DNA of 64,000 nucleotides, taken from assembly GCF_015500095.1 (NCBI RefSeq), contig NZ_CP062983.1, forward strand, positions 2,480,001-2,544,000, written 5' to 3'. The notes under the pieces are model-generated. The model was not told the DNA's origin. It did not search any database and worked only from the letters and a program-made list of their open reading frames with translations. The stretch comes from Phototrophicus methaneseepsis. GTDB lineage: Bacteria > Chloroflexota > Anaerolineae > Aggregatilineales > Phototrophicaceae. Shown here one piece after another: positions 35,605 through 43,932 of the stretch (positions within the stretch are counted from its first letter, which is position 1; each line of letters starts with the position of its first letter). The position numbers and the translations under genes are program-made.

Positions 35605-35633
35605 TTGTATCGCTCTCTTACGATGGTTACAAT
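35605..35633 (+). promoter_or_regulatory. Promoter before a short terminated RNA
   Basis: TTGTAT (35605-35610), exactly 17 bases, TACAAT (35628-35633). The predicted start near 35640 gives an RNA of about 60 bases up to the terminator at 35677-35703, or a leader for the SDR gene at 35737. Confidence 0.65.
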
Positions 35634-35639
35634 CAGACG

Positions 35640-35703
35640 AACTTTTGCATCGCGAGATACGATGATCGTCAGTCAGACGCACACTCCCGTGCGTTTTTTT
35701 ATC
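35640..35703 (+). ncRNA. Candidate short RNA or attenuated leader
   Basis: Interval between a 17-spaced promoter and an intrinsic terminator, ending 33 bases before the SDR start codon. It contains the inverted repeat ATCG/CGAT and no frame with a ribosome-binding site. Proposed from sequence only. Confidence 0.4.
35677..35703 (+). terminator. Intrinsic terminator upstream of SDR gene
   Basis: ACGCAC (35677-35682) with GTGCGT (35689-35694), 6-base loop, then seven Ts. It lies 33 bases before the next start codon. Confidence 0.8.
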
Positions 35704-35736
35704 TATCCAGAGCCATAGTGAACACGGTAAAAATCC

Positions 35737-36561
35737 ATGGCGGTTAGCAACCCAAAGCGTGTTGTTGTCACAGGTGGGGGGACTTTCCTGGGGATCAGTA
35801 TTGCTTCTGCGTTATTGGCGGAAGGCGCTGAAGTCACGCTTATTTTGCGCCCCGGTAACGAGAAAAAGCTCGGCCCGTTGGCGTCGCGCGTCCGCTGGCA
35901 TGTTGCCGATATGTGGGACCCTGCCAGCTTGCGCGGGCGCTCACGGGGGCATGGCGTCCTGATTCATACCGTCGGCAGCATGACTGCAGACCCGGCACGA
36001 GGCCTGACGTACCATCGGCTGAACTTTCTTTCTGCACGCAATGCAGCCAATATGTGCATCAGCGATGGCGTTCCACATATGGTGCTGCTGAGTGCTGCAT
36101 CTGCCCCGTGGATTAATCGTCAGTACGTAAAAGCAAAGCGAGAAGCAGAAGCCTATCTGCGCCGTGTGGGCATTCAATCGTCTGTCATCCGCGCCCCGCT
36201 GACTTATGTACGCGGTCAACAACGTCCGCTTTTCTATCAGGCTATCAGCACATTAGGTGCCATACCGATTGTGAACTTGTTCGGCCTGCGGTACGTCGCG
36301 CCCATCCCGCTGGACCTCGCCGCGCGTGGTATTGCTCGTATTGCGCTTTCACCGACACACACACGTACAATTTATACGGCTGTGGATTTGCGCCGCCTCA
36401 ATAAGCGAGAAGAACTACAGGGCACGCTGCCCAGTATGCGCGCTTTTGATGAGACATTGACGGAAGCGCCGGAGTCGCCCTATGCACATCTCGATGAGGA
36501 TACTCCCTTCGGTTGGATGCCAGAATCGGGCGATAAGCCATCTGGTGGGGGTGTTCGATGA
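35737..36561 (+). CDS. NAD(P)-dependent epimerase/dehydratase-like SDR
   Basis: 274 residues of the atypical extended SDR type (NDUFA9/NmrA-like). The dinucleotide motif is VVVTGGGTFLGISIASAL. The usual YxxxK becomes YVKAKREAE, so the active-site Tyr/Lys pair is present at a shifted context. APLTYVRGQQRPLFYQ and PIPLDLAARGIARIAL follow, as in quinone-biosynthesis or complex I-associated relatives. Its last 4 bases overlap the flavoprotein gene. Substrate unknown. Confidence 0.75.
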   Translation: MAVSNPKRVVVTGGGTFLGISIASALLAEGAEVTLILRPGNEKKLGPLASRVRWHVADMWDPASLRGRSRGHGVLIHTVGSMTADPARGLTYHRLNFLSARNAANMCISDGVPHMVLLSAASAPWINRQYVKAKREAEAYLRRVGIQSSVIRAPLTYVRGQQRPLFYQAISTLGAIPIVNLFGLRYVAPIPLDLAARGIARIALSPTHTRTIYTAVDLRRLNKREELQGTLPSMRAFDETLTEAPESPYAHLDEDTPFGWMPESGDKPSGGGVR

Positions 36562-37268
36562 AGCCCTATGACCCGATGCCACTTGCGTTCAATCGCTTAT
36601 CAACAGAGGCGCAACTTCAGCGCTCGCGTCAGTTTCTGTCAGATATGCAAAAACGCCGCACCGTCCGCGATTTTAGCCGGGAACTGGTGCCATATGAACT
36701 TATCGCTAATGCGGTGGCAACAGCAGGCACAGCCCCATCTGGCGCCAACCAGCAGCCCTGGACCTTCGCTGTTGTGAGCGATCCGGCTCTTAAGCGCAAA
36801 ATCCGCGAAGCCGCAGAGGCAGAAGAAAAAGAGAGCTACGAGCGCCGCATGAGCCAGGAATGGCTGGATGCGCTGGCCCCGCTGGGTACAGATTGGCATA
36901 AGCCGCATCTAGAAGCCGCGCCATACCTGATTGTCGTTTTCAGGCAGGCGTATGGGCTTGACGACGTGGGGGAGCGCATCAAACATTATTATGTCGATGA
37001 ATCTGTTGGCATTGCTTGTGGCATGCTGTTGGCGAGCTTGCATCTAGCGGGCTTAGCGACATTGACGCACACGCCAAGCCCTATGAAGTTCCTCAGCGAG
37101 GCCTTAAATCGCCCGGAAAATGAACGCGCCACGATGATTATTGCAGTAGGCTATCCGTCAGAAGACGCAACTGTGCCGCATATCAGCAAAAAGTCGCTTG
37201 ATGAAATTTTGATTCTCTATGGAGATGAAACAGACCCTGCGGAAGTAGTAGAAGAAGACGAAGGCTGA
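36558..37268 (+). CDS. Nitroreductase-family flavoprotein, iodotyrosine deiodinase-like
   Basis: FMN enzyme of 236 residues. FMN-binding RRTVRDF (33-39) and APSGANQQPWTF (59-70) are intact. Glu90, Tyr94 and Lys115 lie in EEKESYERR...TDWHKPHL with spacings 4 and 21, the same as the Glu-Tyr-Lys triad that binds the amino-acid zwitterion in iodotyrosine deiodinase. GIACGMLLASLHLAGLATLTHTPSPM (partly quoted) is also IYD-like. Reductive dehalogenation of halotyrosines is therefore the best guess. Translation is coupled to the SDR by an ATGA overlap. Confidence 0.85.
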   Translation: MKPYDPMPLAFNRLSTEAQLQRSRQFLSDMQKRRTVRDFSRELVPYELIANAVATAGTAPSGANQQPWTFAVVSDPALKRKIREAAEAEEKESYERRMSQEWLDALAPLGTDWHKPHLEAAPYLIVVFRQAYGLDDVGERIKHYYVDESVGIACGMLLASLHLAGLATLTHTPSPMKFLSEALNRPENERATMIIAVGYPSEDATVPHISKKSLDEILILYGDETDPAEVVEEDEG

Positions 37269-37955
37269 CTAAACGCCTTCGAAGGCAAGATCCGCTGCGA
37301 AAGCGACTGTTTCCCCAGGTTCACCCTCAGCCATGACGGTCAGGTCCACATACATGCCGCCGCACACATATAAATCTTCACCATCAGCCGATAGCTGGAA
37401 GACTTGCAGCTTCAGCCGGGCCTGATCATACCATTCTGGTGTCATATCGAGCGCGTAGGTGTTCACACTCTGTCCGAGTTTGATGATTTTGTCTTCATGC
37501 TGGCTGATGTCTGCATTGAGGGCTTCCAGACGCAGGACCACGTCTATAGGACGATGAAAACGTGTATCTTCAGGGAAGCCGATCTGCACAGGTACGGTTT
37601 GCCCAGCGACCAGGGAGCGAGGTACGGCTATATACACGCGCCGGATCGCTTCTTCAGGCGTTTCTTCCAGCGGTTCATCATCCGTACGATCATAAGTCGC
37701 CAACTCTTGTGCGGCACGCTCGCCATTGTGGGTTAGCCCATAGGTGAGATGAGCGTTCATCTGCACGTACCCTAATGTCACCAGGCGGCGAATCGCTTTG
37801 CCAAAGCGAATATCCCCAATATCCAGGTCATCGCAAATAACATCGACAACAGCCTCATGCTCTGGCTGCCGATTCAGATAGCGGATGATGTCCAGGGCGC
37901 TTGGCAGGAGTTCGATGCGTTTAAGGTGCATAGGGAGGTCTTGTGTCATTGTCAT
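37269..37955 (-). CDS. Winged-helix-like protein with beta-rich C-terminus
   Basis: 228 residues, no family recognised. Residues about 8-85 resemble a winged helix (LPSALDIIRYLNRQPEHEAVVDVI, then IGDIRFGKAIRRLVTLGYVQ and GLTHNGERAAQEL, partly quoted). From about 105 a beta-sandwich-like domain begins (VYIAVPRSLVAGQTVPVQIGF...) ending YVCGGMYVDLTVMAEGEPG. It could be a DNA-binding or Ca-independent protein-interaction module. It is convergent with the deiodinase-like gene, stop next to stop. Confidence 0.6.
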   Translation of the reverse strand: MTMTQDLPMHLKRIELLPSALDIIRYLNRQPEHEAVVDVICDDLDIGDIRFGKAIRRLVTLGYVQMNAHLTYGLTHNGERAAQELATYDRTDDEPLEETPEEAIRRVYIAVPRSLVAGQTVPVQIGFPEDTRFHRPIDVVLRLEALNADISQHEDKIIKLGQSVNTYALDMTPEWYDQARLKLQVFQLSADGEDLYVCGGMYVDLTVMAEGEPGETVAFAADLAFEGV

Positions 37956-38065
37956 ATCTCTAGGTTAGATGAATGCTAAAAATGACGGAGATCTACACTC
38001 AGTATAGCAAGCGACAGGATACCCCACAACCAGGCTTGGGGCATCCTGCCGGCGTTGATGCTTCT

Positions 38066-39379
38066 CTACAACGTCACAACTCGCGCATCTGCGGGGTATG
38101 TTTGCATGACGTGGCGCGTATCGACCACGACCTTGCTATGGGCGAATATCTCCGCCCAATCGTAGTGGCTATGGTTCGTCAGGATGACGACGCAATCCGC
38201 ATCTGCTAAAAGCTGCGTGCTGTAATCCGTATGGCTCATAGGTGCTTCGCCATCGAAACGCAGTGTTGGCACATGGGGGTCGTTGTAAACCACGTTCGCG
38301 CCTTTCTGCCGCAAAATTTCGATGATGTCGATAGCGGGGCTTTCTCGCACGTCATTGACGTCCGGTTTGTAAGCCACGCCCAGCACCACAATACGGGAGC
38401 CGCGCACAGCTTTACCATCTTCGTTGAGCGCATCGGTCACTTTATTGACCACATACAGCGGCATGGAGGTGTTGATCTCGCTTGCAAGCTCAATGAAGCG
38501 GGCCGTATAGTTCACTGTCTTGAGCTTCCAGCTCAGGTAGTGCGGGTCAATCGGGATGCAGTGACCGCCCAGGCCCGGCCCAGGATAGAATGGCATGAAG
38601 CCGAAGGGCTTGGTCGATGCCGCATTGATGACTTCCCACACATCAATACCCAGCTTATCGCACATCAGCGCTACTTCATTGGCAAGGCCGATGTTCACCG
38701 CGCGGAAAGTGTTTTCCAACAGTTTAGACATTTCCGCCGTTGTGGGGGAAGAAACAGGCACCAGGTTATTCACGGCATGTTTGTAAAAGGCACAGGCGAC
38801 TTCTGTACAATCCGGCGTGACACCGCCGACGACCTTGGGCGTGTTACGGACGCTGTAGGTCTTATTGCCAGGGTCGATGCGCTCCGGCGAGAAGGCGATG
38901 AAGATTTCTTCGCCAACTTTCAGGCCACCTTCTGTCAGGCGGGGCAGCATGACTTCCAACGTGGTGCCAGGGTAAGTCGTGCTCTCTAATGTGACGAGCA
39001 TGCCCGCTTTTGCAATCTGCTGAATGCTCGTCGTCGCCTGATTGATGAACGACATATCCGGGTCGCGGTTTTTGCTGAGCGGTGTGGGTACACAGATGCT
39101 GATAGCGTCTGCCTGACGCAAATCATCGTAGCTTGTCGTACCACACAATTTGCCGGATTGTATGAGAGGGGCAATACGTGACTGGGGAATATCTTCAATA
39201 TAGCTCTCACCCCGGTTGAGCATAGCGATTTTCTCGGCGTTCAGGTCGAGTGCGATGGTCGTTAAACCCGCTTCAGCCATTTCGACAGCGAGTGGCAGGC
39301 CCACATATCCTGCCCCGACGACGCCAACGACGGCTGATTTGTCGTTGATCTTATTGAGTAATTCTTGCTTCAAGCTCAT
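38066..39379 (-). CDS. UDP-N-acetyl-hexosamine / UDP-glucose 6-dehydrogenase family
   Basis: Four-electron NAD-dependent oxidation of a UDP-sugar C6 alcohol to a uronate. It has 437 residues. NAD motif GVVGAGYVGLPLA, SICVPTPLSKNRDPDMSFI, the central STTYPGTT, and the catalytic Cys in GPGLGGHCIPIDPHYLSWK are present. The sequence matches the WbpA/WecC-type (UDP-GlcNAc or UDP-ManNAc) more than UDP-glucose dehydrogenases, which fits a GT26 (ManNAc) enzyme at 28816. AAGGA precedes the ATG. Confidence 0.93.
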   Translation of the reverse strand: MSLKQELLNKINDKSAVVGVVGAGYVGLPLAVEMAEAGLTTIALDLNAEKIAMLNRGESYIEDIPQSRIAPLIQSGKLCGTTSYDDLRQADAISICVPTPLSKNRDPDMSFINQATTSIQQIAKAGMLVTLESTTYPGTTLEVMLPRLTEGGLKVGEEIFIAFSPERIDPGNKTYSVRNTPKVVGGVTPDCTEVACAFYKHAVNNLVPVSSPTTAEMSKLLENTFRAVNIGLANEVALMCDKLGIDVWEVINAASTKPFGFMPFYPGPGLGGHCIPIDPHYLSWKLKTVNYTARFIELASEINTSMPLYVVNKVTDALNEDGKAVRGSRIVVLGVAYKPDVNDVRESPAIDIIEILRQKGANVVYNDPHVPTLRFDGEAPMSHTDYSTQLLADADCVVILTNHSHYDWAEIFAHSKVVVDTRHVMQTYPADARVVTL

Positions 39380-39467
39380 GTATGTATTGTTCCTTCAAGA
39401 GACTTGTGGAGAAAATCAAACGCCGCTGTCTCACCTGATTGACAGTAACAAATGATCTGCATTGGCT

Positions 39468-39476
39468 AGTATAGCA
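39468..39476 (-). promoter_or_regulatory. Extended -10 promoter for UDP-sugar dehydrogenase
   Basis: Minus-strand TGCTATACT (TGn plus TATACT), about 90 bases before the ATG at 39379. No clear -35. Confidence 0.45.
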
Positions 39477-39547
39477 TTAGCTCGAATGCGGGAGTGTTAA
39501 CTTTCTACCACACCGTTATTCCCTAGACGCTGGCAGCGAAGCCCCTT

Positions 39548-40570
39548 TTACGAATTCTTGTCATCCTTATCGCCAGAGAAGCGCTTTGTGATGGCTGTGC
39601 CGAACAGCGAACTCATGATGTTTTGCCCACGGTCAACATCCGGGATTTTGGCTGCTTCGTCCCAATTGGCTTTATAGCGCTGGTTGATCCACTTCTCGTA
39701 TTGCTCCGACGATGAAACGACAGCACCTTCTAATGTCTCTGTGTCGCCTTCTGCCAACAACGTGCGATACGCTTGTAAGACGGTGATCAACTGGTCAATG
39801 CCGCGCACGAGGGTATCTGCATTTTGTGCGAATTCATCCCGCAGTGCGTCCGGGTGGGTATCGAAGAGGGGTTGCGTCAGCACGCCGAAGCCCGGATTTG
39901 TGAACCACTGCATATCAACCCAGCTTGGATGTTGCAGTAATGTCTGGAAGAGGGCCATACCCAGCAGGCGCGGCAGACCTTCCGTCAGGCCCAGGATTGC
40001 GTCATGTTCTAATGGGTCCAGGAATCGAGGTTTGCTACCCAGGATGCCCGCGAAGTTAAAGGCCAGGTCGACTGCCGCTTTAATACAATTTGCTGCCGGG
40101 CTGAGCAAGATTGCGCTGTCATCAAACAGGTCTTCTGTGGCGTTATCCAGGCTGTCGCTGCCTTCGAAGATATAGCGCGGGTTCACAATCGGCGTGATGC
40201 CTACCAGGTGATGTTCTTCCCCGAGATGCTGCTGAGACAAGCCCAGAGACGGTTGCTTGAGTGGTGCTGTATCGAGTATGACAGCGCCATCACGAAGAAT
40301 ATTGCTGAGGAGCTTCAGTGTCTCTTCGATGTCTTCGTAACTGACAGCCAATACAATCAGGTCAGCATCTGCGACAGCACGGGCGAGATCATGTTCTCCA
40401 TGATCGATAGCGCCCATTTTCTGAGCATCTTTTTCTTTCGAGGTGTCATAGTCGTGACCGATGATTTGAAAGGCGTGTTTGCCACCTTTCTTCATATATC
40501 GCTTGAGGGCCAGGCCCATCGACCCTGTGACGCGGTTCAGACCAACGAACGTAACTTTTAAGCTTGCCAT
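39548..40570 (-). CDS. Prephenate/arogenate-dehydrogenase-like protein
   Basis: 340 residues from the ATG at 40570 (AAGGAG upstream; nine extra codons upstream are not needed). N-terminal Rossmann fold: TFVGLNRVTGSMGLALK, then ADLIVLAVSYEDIEETL and GAVILDTAPLKQPS. A mostly helical C-terminal domain (FLDPLEHDAILGLTEGLPRLLG) follows, as in TyrA. No shikimate-pathway genes are close, and the protein carries about 60 extra charged C-terminal residues, so a role in tyrosine synthesis is possible but not secured. Confidence 0.75.
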   Translation of the reverse strand: MASLKVTFVGLNRVTGSMGLALKRYMKKGGKHAFQIIGHDYDTSKEKDAQKMGAIDHGEHDLARAVADADLIVLAVSYEDIEETLKLLSNILRDGAVILDTAPLKQPSLGLSQQHLGEEHHLVGITPIVNPRYIFEGSDSLDNATEDLFDDSAILLSPAANCIKAAVDLAFNFAGILGSKPRFLDPLEHDAILGLTEGLPRLLGMALFQTLLQHPSWVDMQWFTNPGFGVLTQPLFDTHPDALRDEFAQNADTLVRGIDQLITVLQAYRTLLAEGDTETLEGAVVSSSEQYEKWINQRYKANWDEAAKIPDVDRGQNIMSSLFGTAITKRFSGDKDDKNS

Positions 40571-40756
40571 ATGGGTGTAACTCCTTGTAACGATCAACGG
40601 GATTGTCGACGACTATGCCGAAATTAGGCCCATTATGCCACGCAACCATTGAAAAGTGATGAACAGGCTCAGTCCAATAGGGCGGTCAGCGGTTTGGAAT
40701 GCGCATTTAAACGGGTCAAATCGGGCCAAGAGTGAAAAGACGCCTAAAAAGAGGCT

Positions 40757-41284
40757 TTAATTAGCATCGTCAGCGGCTTTGAGGCGGGCCAATAAGGGGG
40801 CCTGTGGATGGTCTTTCCACTGGCTGAATGGGTCGGCATGATGTTCTACCAGCCAGATCAGTCCCGGCGCAGCGTCGATTTCTCGCAGCATCTGCGCGCC
40901 CCAGGCTGGGTGTTGCTCTCGTACGACGAATGGCGCGCGCCACCAACGGAGGTGGCCTTCTTCCTGGCTCAGTTGGTCAAACAGCGAGGGTGCGAGTTTT
41001 TCCGTCAGCACAGAAGCTGTCTTCTGCCAGACGGCCATATGATAACGTGCCTTACCCACATCGTGGAGTAGCGCCGCCGCGGCTAATTCCGGGGATGTGT
41101 GTGTTTCTTGGGCAAGCAGCGTTCGCAGCACATTGAGGCTGTGTAGCTGCTCCGGGCGGGCCATCTGTTGGAACAGAGCGAGCTGGCTGCGGCTGAGATA
41201 ATGCTGAGCCAATTCGATATCGATCGGTGTGCTAAACGCGAACAGGGCACGAAGGCCCTGTTTGAGACGTGTTGTGATCGCCAT
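40757..41284 (-). CDS. HD-domain phosphohydrolase-like protein
   Basis: 175 residues. The metal-binding pattern is complete: His in HSLNVLRTL, His-Asp in ALLHDVGKA, His in EQHPAWGAQML and VEHHADP, and Asp in LKAADDAN. The family hydrolyses phosphomonoesters or (d)NTPs and cyclic nucleotides; the substrate is unknown. It lies 21 bases after the M50 protease on the same strand and is probably co-transcribed with it. Confidence 0.85.
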   Translation of the reverse strand: MAITTRLKQGLRALFAFSTPIDIELAQHYLSRSQLALFQQMARPEQLHSLNVLRTLLAQETHTSPELAAAALLHDVGKARYHMAVWQKTASVLTEKLAPSLFDQLSQEEGHLRWWRAPFVVREQHPAWGAQMLREIDAAPGLIWLVEHHADPFSQWKDHPQAPLLARLKAADDAN

Positions 41285-41305
41285 AGGATCGTTAGAATCC
41301 CAATA

Positions 41306-42133
41306 CTAGAAGCCCAGTAACAGATTCAACGCTCTGATCGTCGGCTCTGAGATGAGGAAGTCCAGCGGGCTTGGGATACCCGGTAGGAAGCTGATCAGGA
41401 TTAAGATCAGGAAGACCATCTGAGAGGCTTGTGCCCATCGCTGCCATTGGAAGGCCGGTTCTTGCAAGAAGCGTGATAAGGGGGCCATATTCTGCTGAAT
41501 CCACACCGGGACTTGCTTCCGCATCAGGAACTGCCCTGGCAAGATAGAGAGCATCATACGCCAGCCATCTAACGGGAAGAGCGGGATCAGGTTGAAGAAG
41601 CCGAGCAGCAAGTTGTAGTAGATCAGCATCATCAAAAACATCGCGACGATGCCAATGGGCGCAGCGAGGCGGCTAGGATCGGCCATCAGGTAGAAGGCAG
41701 AGAGCGGATTGAAGAAAAGCCGCAGTAAAAGCGCCCCGGCTATCGCCAGCAGGAAGTTTGAAATAGGACCTGCCGCCGTTGACCAGAAGGACCCCCAACG
41801 CGGGTTGCGCATACGATGCGGGCTGATGTATGCCTGACCAAGCGCCATAAAACTCATGCCACGGCCACCTTGCGTGTACATGAAGATAAACAGCAAGATC
41901 ACCAGGATCACGCCAATATCGCCGAGCAGGCCACCCATCAGGATAAATATCGCCAGGTAAACCGCCCAACCCTGTGGCGAAACATGGGCCATGGGGTTTA
42001 GGGTGAGTTTGTTCATTTCGCGGGGTGTCGGGTCGCCCCACCAATAAGCGACAAGATTATGAGCAAATTCGTGCACAGTCACGCTGATGAGCAAAATCAG
42101 CAGGGTGAGGACGAGTGTGAGGATGAATTCCAA
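41306..42133 (-). CDS. Site-2 protease-like M50 membrane metallopeptidase
   Basis: Intramembrane or membrane-associated zinc protease, 275 residues with about six hydrophobic segments. The zinc motif is HEFAH (about 21-25) and the third ligand Asp lies in NLIPLFPLDGWRM. Short family member without PDZ or CBS domains. The start is TTG at 42133 with GGAG 9-12 bases upstream; no ATG fits. Substrates of such short forms are mostly unknown. Confidence 0.9.
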   Translation of the reverse strand: MEFILTLVLTLLILLISVTVHEFAHNLVAYWWGDPTPREMNKLTLNPMAHVSPQGWAVYLAIFILMGGLLGDIGVILVILLFIFMYTQGGRGMSFMALGQAYISPHRMRNPRWGSFWSTAAGPISNFLLAIAGALLLRLFFNPLSAFYLMADPSRLAAPIGIVAMFLMMLIYYNLLLGFFNLIPLFPLDGWRMMLSILPGQFLMRKQVPVWIQQNMAPLSRFLQEPAFQWQRWAQASQMVFLILILISFLPGIPSPLDFLISEPTIRALNLLLGF

Positions 42134-42167
42134 GGTTTATTCTCCAACACCTTTATTATCACGCGCC

Positions 42168-42195
42168 AGTATACCATAATCCTATGGGTAGGATT
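42168..42195 (-). promoter_or_regulatory. Extended -10 promoter with overlapping inverted repeat
   Basis: Minus-strand TGGTATACT (42176-42168) about 30 bases before the M50 TTG start. The inverted repeat AATCCTA-TGGG-TAGGATT (42178-42195) covers the -35 region, where a repressor could act. Confidence 0.5.
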
Positions 42196-42355
42196 CCATA
42201 ACGTAGGGCTTTCATATGGGGTTTATATACACAATAGGGCCGTGTTATCTTTGGTGTGGTAGATTGTTATCGTCATGACACGGGCCGAACAGTTACCAAC
42301 TTATGATGCAATTGATAACTGTCAAAAAATATTCCTATTGGCTACAAGGTAGTCA

Positions 42356-43552
42356 ATGCTTATGGATGAGGGGAGTAATCGATTGGTAAAACGGGTCCTG
42401 TTTTTAATGTCTGATACAGGTGGCGGGCATCGTGCTGCCGCGGAAGCGATCCGCGATGCGCTGTACGAACGGTATGGTACCGAGCAAGTACAGACCACAC
42501 TGGTCGATGTCTTTAAAGAAAGTCGCTTTCCATATAACTATATGCCAGATTTTTACCCCTGGATTGTCAATCACGGCAAGACGACCTATGCGATAAGCTA
42601 TCGTTTATCCGATACAAAACAACGAACAGCGGTCCTTGCCCGTTGGATGTATATGATCAACGGGCCGCGCTATCGTAAAATGGCGCGCGAAAATCCCGCG
42701 GATGTGGTCGTTTCGACGCATAGCATCCTCACACGCCCGATGATGCATACTTATGCGCGCCTGCCAGAGCGCCCACCGTTTCTAACGGTCATCACAGACC
42801 TGGTGACGACGCATCACTTCTGGTACGAGGACCGCAGCGAATTTACCTTCGCACCCACGCAGTTTGCTTATGATCGCGGTGTCGAAATCGGTATGCCTGC
42901 CGATAAGATGAGCGTTGTCGGCCTGCCCGTACATCCTCACTTTATCGAATCCCTTGTGACGCGCGATGAAGCTCGTCAGCAGCTTGGCTGGGACCCGGAA
43001 AAGCCAACCATCCTGATGGTGGCCGGGGGTGATGGTATGGGTAGCCTCTACGAAACAGCCTGTGCCATCAATCAACGCCAGCTTGATTGCCAGTTGGCGA
43101 TTGTCGCTGGCCGTAACGAGTCGTTGCGCAGTGACCTCAAAGAAGTGCAGTGGAACCAGGCAACGCATATCTATGGCTTTGTGACCAATATGCCTGTGTT
43201 GATGGCTGGTGCCGATATCATGGTGACGAAGGCAGGTCCTGCGACGATCACAGAGGCTTCTATCGCCGGGTTGCCGATGATCCTCAATGACCGCATTCCC
43301 GGCCAGGAAGATGGCAACATCATCTATGTGGCGGAACATAATGCCGGTGTTTATGCCCCAGAGCCTGAAATCGTCGCTAGTACGGTTGTTGGCTGGCTGA
43401 GCGAAGGGCGAGAGGGGCTTCAGCGCCGCTCTAAATCTGCACGTAAGCTGAGTAACCCGCAAGCTGTATGGGAGATTGCCGATGCCGTTTGGGAATGGGC
43501 GCAGCACCCGCTCATTGTCAACGAACGTCGGCGTTGGAAAAGGCGCACTTAA
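42356..43552 (+). CDS. GT28 glycosyltransferase, MGDG synthase/UgtP-like
   Basis: Processive or single-step glycolipid synthase family, 398 residues. N-terminal MSDTGGGHRAAAEAIRDAL is the MGDG-synthase-domain signature. FLTVITDLVTTHHFWYEDRS and the UDP-sugar-binding TKAGPATITEASIAGLPMILNDRIPGQE (partly quoted), then GN, follow. It likely adds glucose or galactose to diacylglycerol at the membrane surface. AAGG precedes the ATG; a second ATG lies two codons on. Confidence 0.9.
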   Translation: MLMDEGSNRLVKRVLFLMSDTGGGHRAAAEAIRDALYERYGTEQVQTTLVDVFKESRFPYNYMPDFYPWIVNHGKTTYAISYRLSDTKQRTAVLARWMYMINGPRYRKMARENPADVVVSTHSILTRPMMHTYARLPERPPFLTVITDLVTTHHFWYEDRSEFTFAPTQFAYDRGVEIGMPADKMSVVGLPVHPHFIESLVTRDEARQQLGWDPEKPTILMVAGGDGMGSLYETACAINQRQLDCQLAIVAGRNESLRSDLKEVQWNQATHIYGFVTNMPVLMAGADIMVTKAGPATITEASIAGLPMILNDRIPGQEDGNIIYVAEHNAGVYAPEPEIVASTVVGWLSEGREGLQRRSKSARKLSNPQAVWEIADAVWEWAQHPLIVNERRRWKRRT

Positions 43553-43863
43553 AGCCCTGGGGTCTCTGTTTCTAGATTCACCTGGCTAAAGTGCTCGGCA
43601 ACAGGGAAGGGCTCATAAAAATGATGTAGGAGTGCCTTCCACTGTTGATATTCTTCGGATTGGCGAAACCCAACCGTATGATCCTCTAGCGTTTGCCACC
43701 AGACGAGCAGTAAATACTTGTTGCTATCTTCATGGCAGCGATGCAGTTCATGCCGAATATAACCGGGCATTGCGGCGATAATGGTACTGGCCTGACGAAA
43801 GGCGGCTTCAAATGCTTCTTGGGTGCCTGGTTTGGTCGGTAGCATCGCAGCTTCCAGGATCAT
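43549..43863 (-). CDS. Antibiotic-biosynthesis-monooxygenase (ABM) domain protein
   Basis: 104 residues from the ATG at 43863 (GAGGAG upstream). Dimeric ferredoxin-like fold of the ABM/YgiN type: MILEAAMLPTKPGTQEAFEAAF, MPGYIRHELHRCHEDSNKYLLLVWW and HTVGFRQSEEYQQWKALL (partly quoted). Members are small monooxygenases or heme/quinol-acting enzymes; no substrate can be given. It overlaps the GT28 stop by 4 bases, tail to tail. Confidence 0.85.
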   Translation of the reverse strand: MILEAAMLPTKPGTQEAFEAAFRQASTIIAAMPGYIRHELHRCHEDSNKYLLLVWWQTLEDHTVGFRQSEEYQQWKALLHHFYEPFPVAEHFSQVNLETETPGL

Positions 43864-43901
43864 GGTTGCTCTCCTCAATAGGCCTGGGTATGATGGCGAC
43901 G

Positions 43902-43910
43902 ATTATAGCA
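43902..43910 (-). promoter_or_regulatory. Extended -10 promoter for ABM gene
   Basis: Minus-strand TGCTATAAT (43910-43902), a perfect TGn-extended -10, 39 bases before the ATG and within the 69-base divergent space shared with the sirtuin gene. Confidence 0.55.
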
Positions 43911-43932
43911 TGTCGATGGGCCGAGTGAGCAT

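Larger units (their letters stand above)
35030..35736. other. 707-base region without convincing genes
   Basis: AT-richer than its surroundings, with only short, codon-poor frames. Visible are a T8 run after a weak stem near 35190-35216, a strong terminator-like hairpin at 35345-35376, stems GCCACA/TGTGGC and TGCCA/TGGCA around 35407-35475, a good promoter at 35605-35633 and a terminator at 35677-35703. The pattern suggests non-coding transcripts rather than proteins. Confidence 0.5.

Noticed and set aside
35524-35718. 64-codon frame just before the SDR gene
   Set aside because: Crosses both the good promoter at 35605-35633 and the terminator at 35677-35703; AT-driven composition.
38231-38989. 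252-codon plus-strand frame inside the UDP-sugar dehydrogenase
   Set aside because: Antisense to a gene with intact NAD and catalytic motifs; composition is His/Arg-rich as in shadow frames.
40734-40755. GCCT/AGGC hairpin after the HD gene as terminator
   Set aside because: Four-base stem with a broken T-run on the minus strand; too weak to call.
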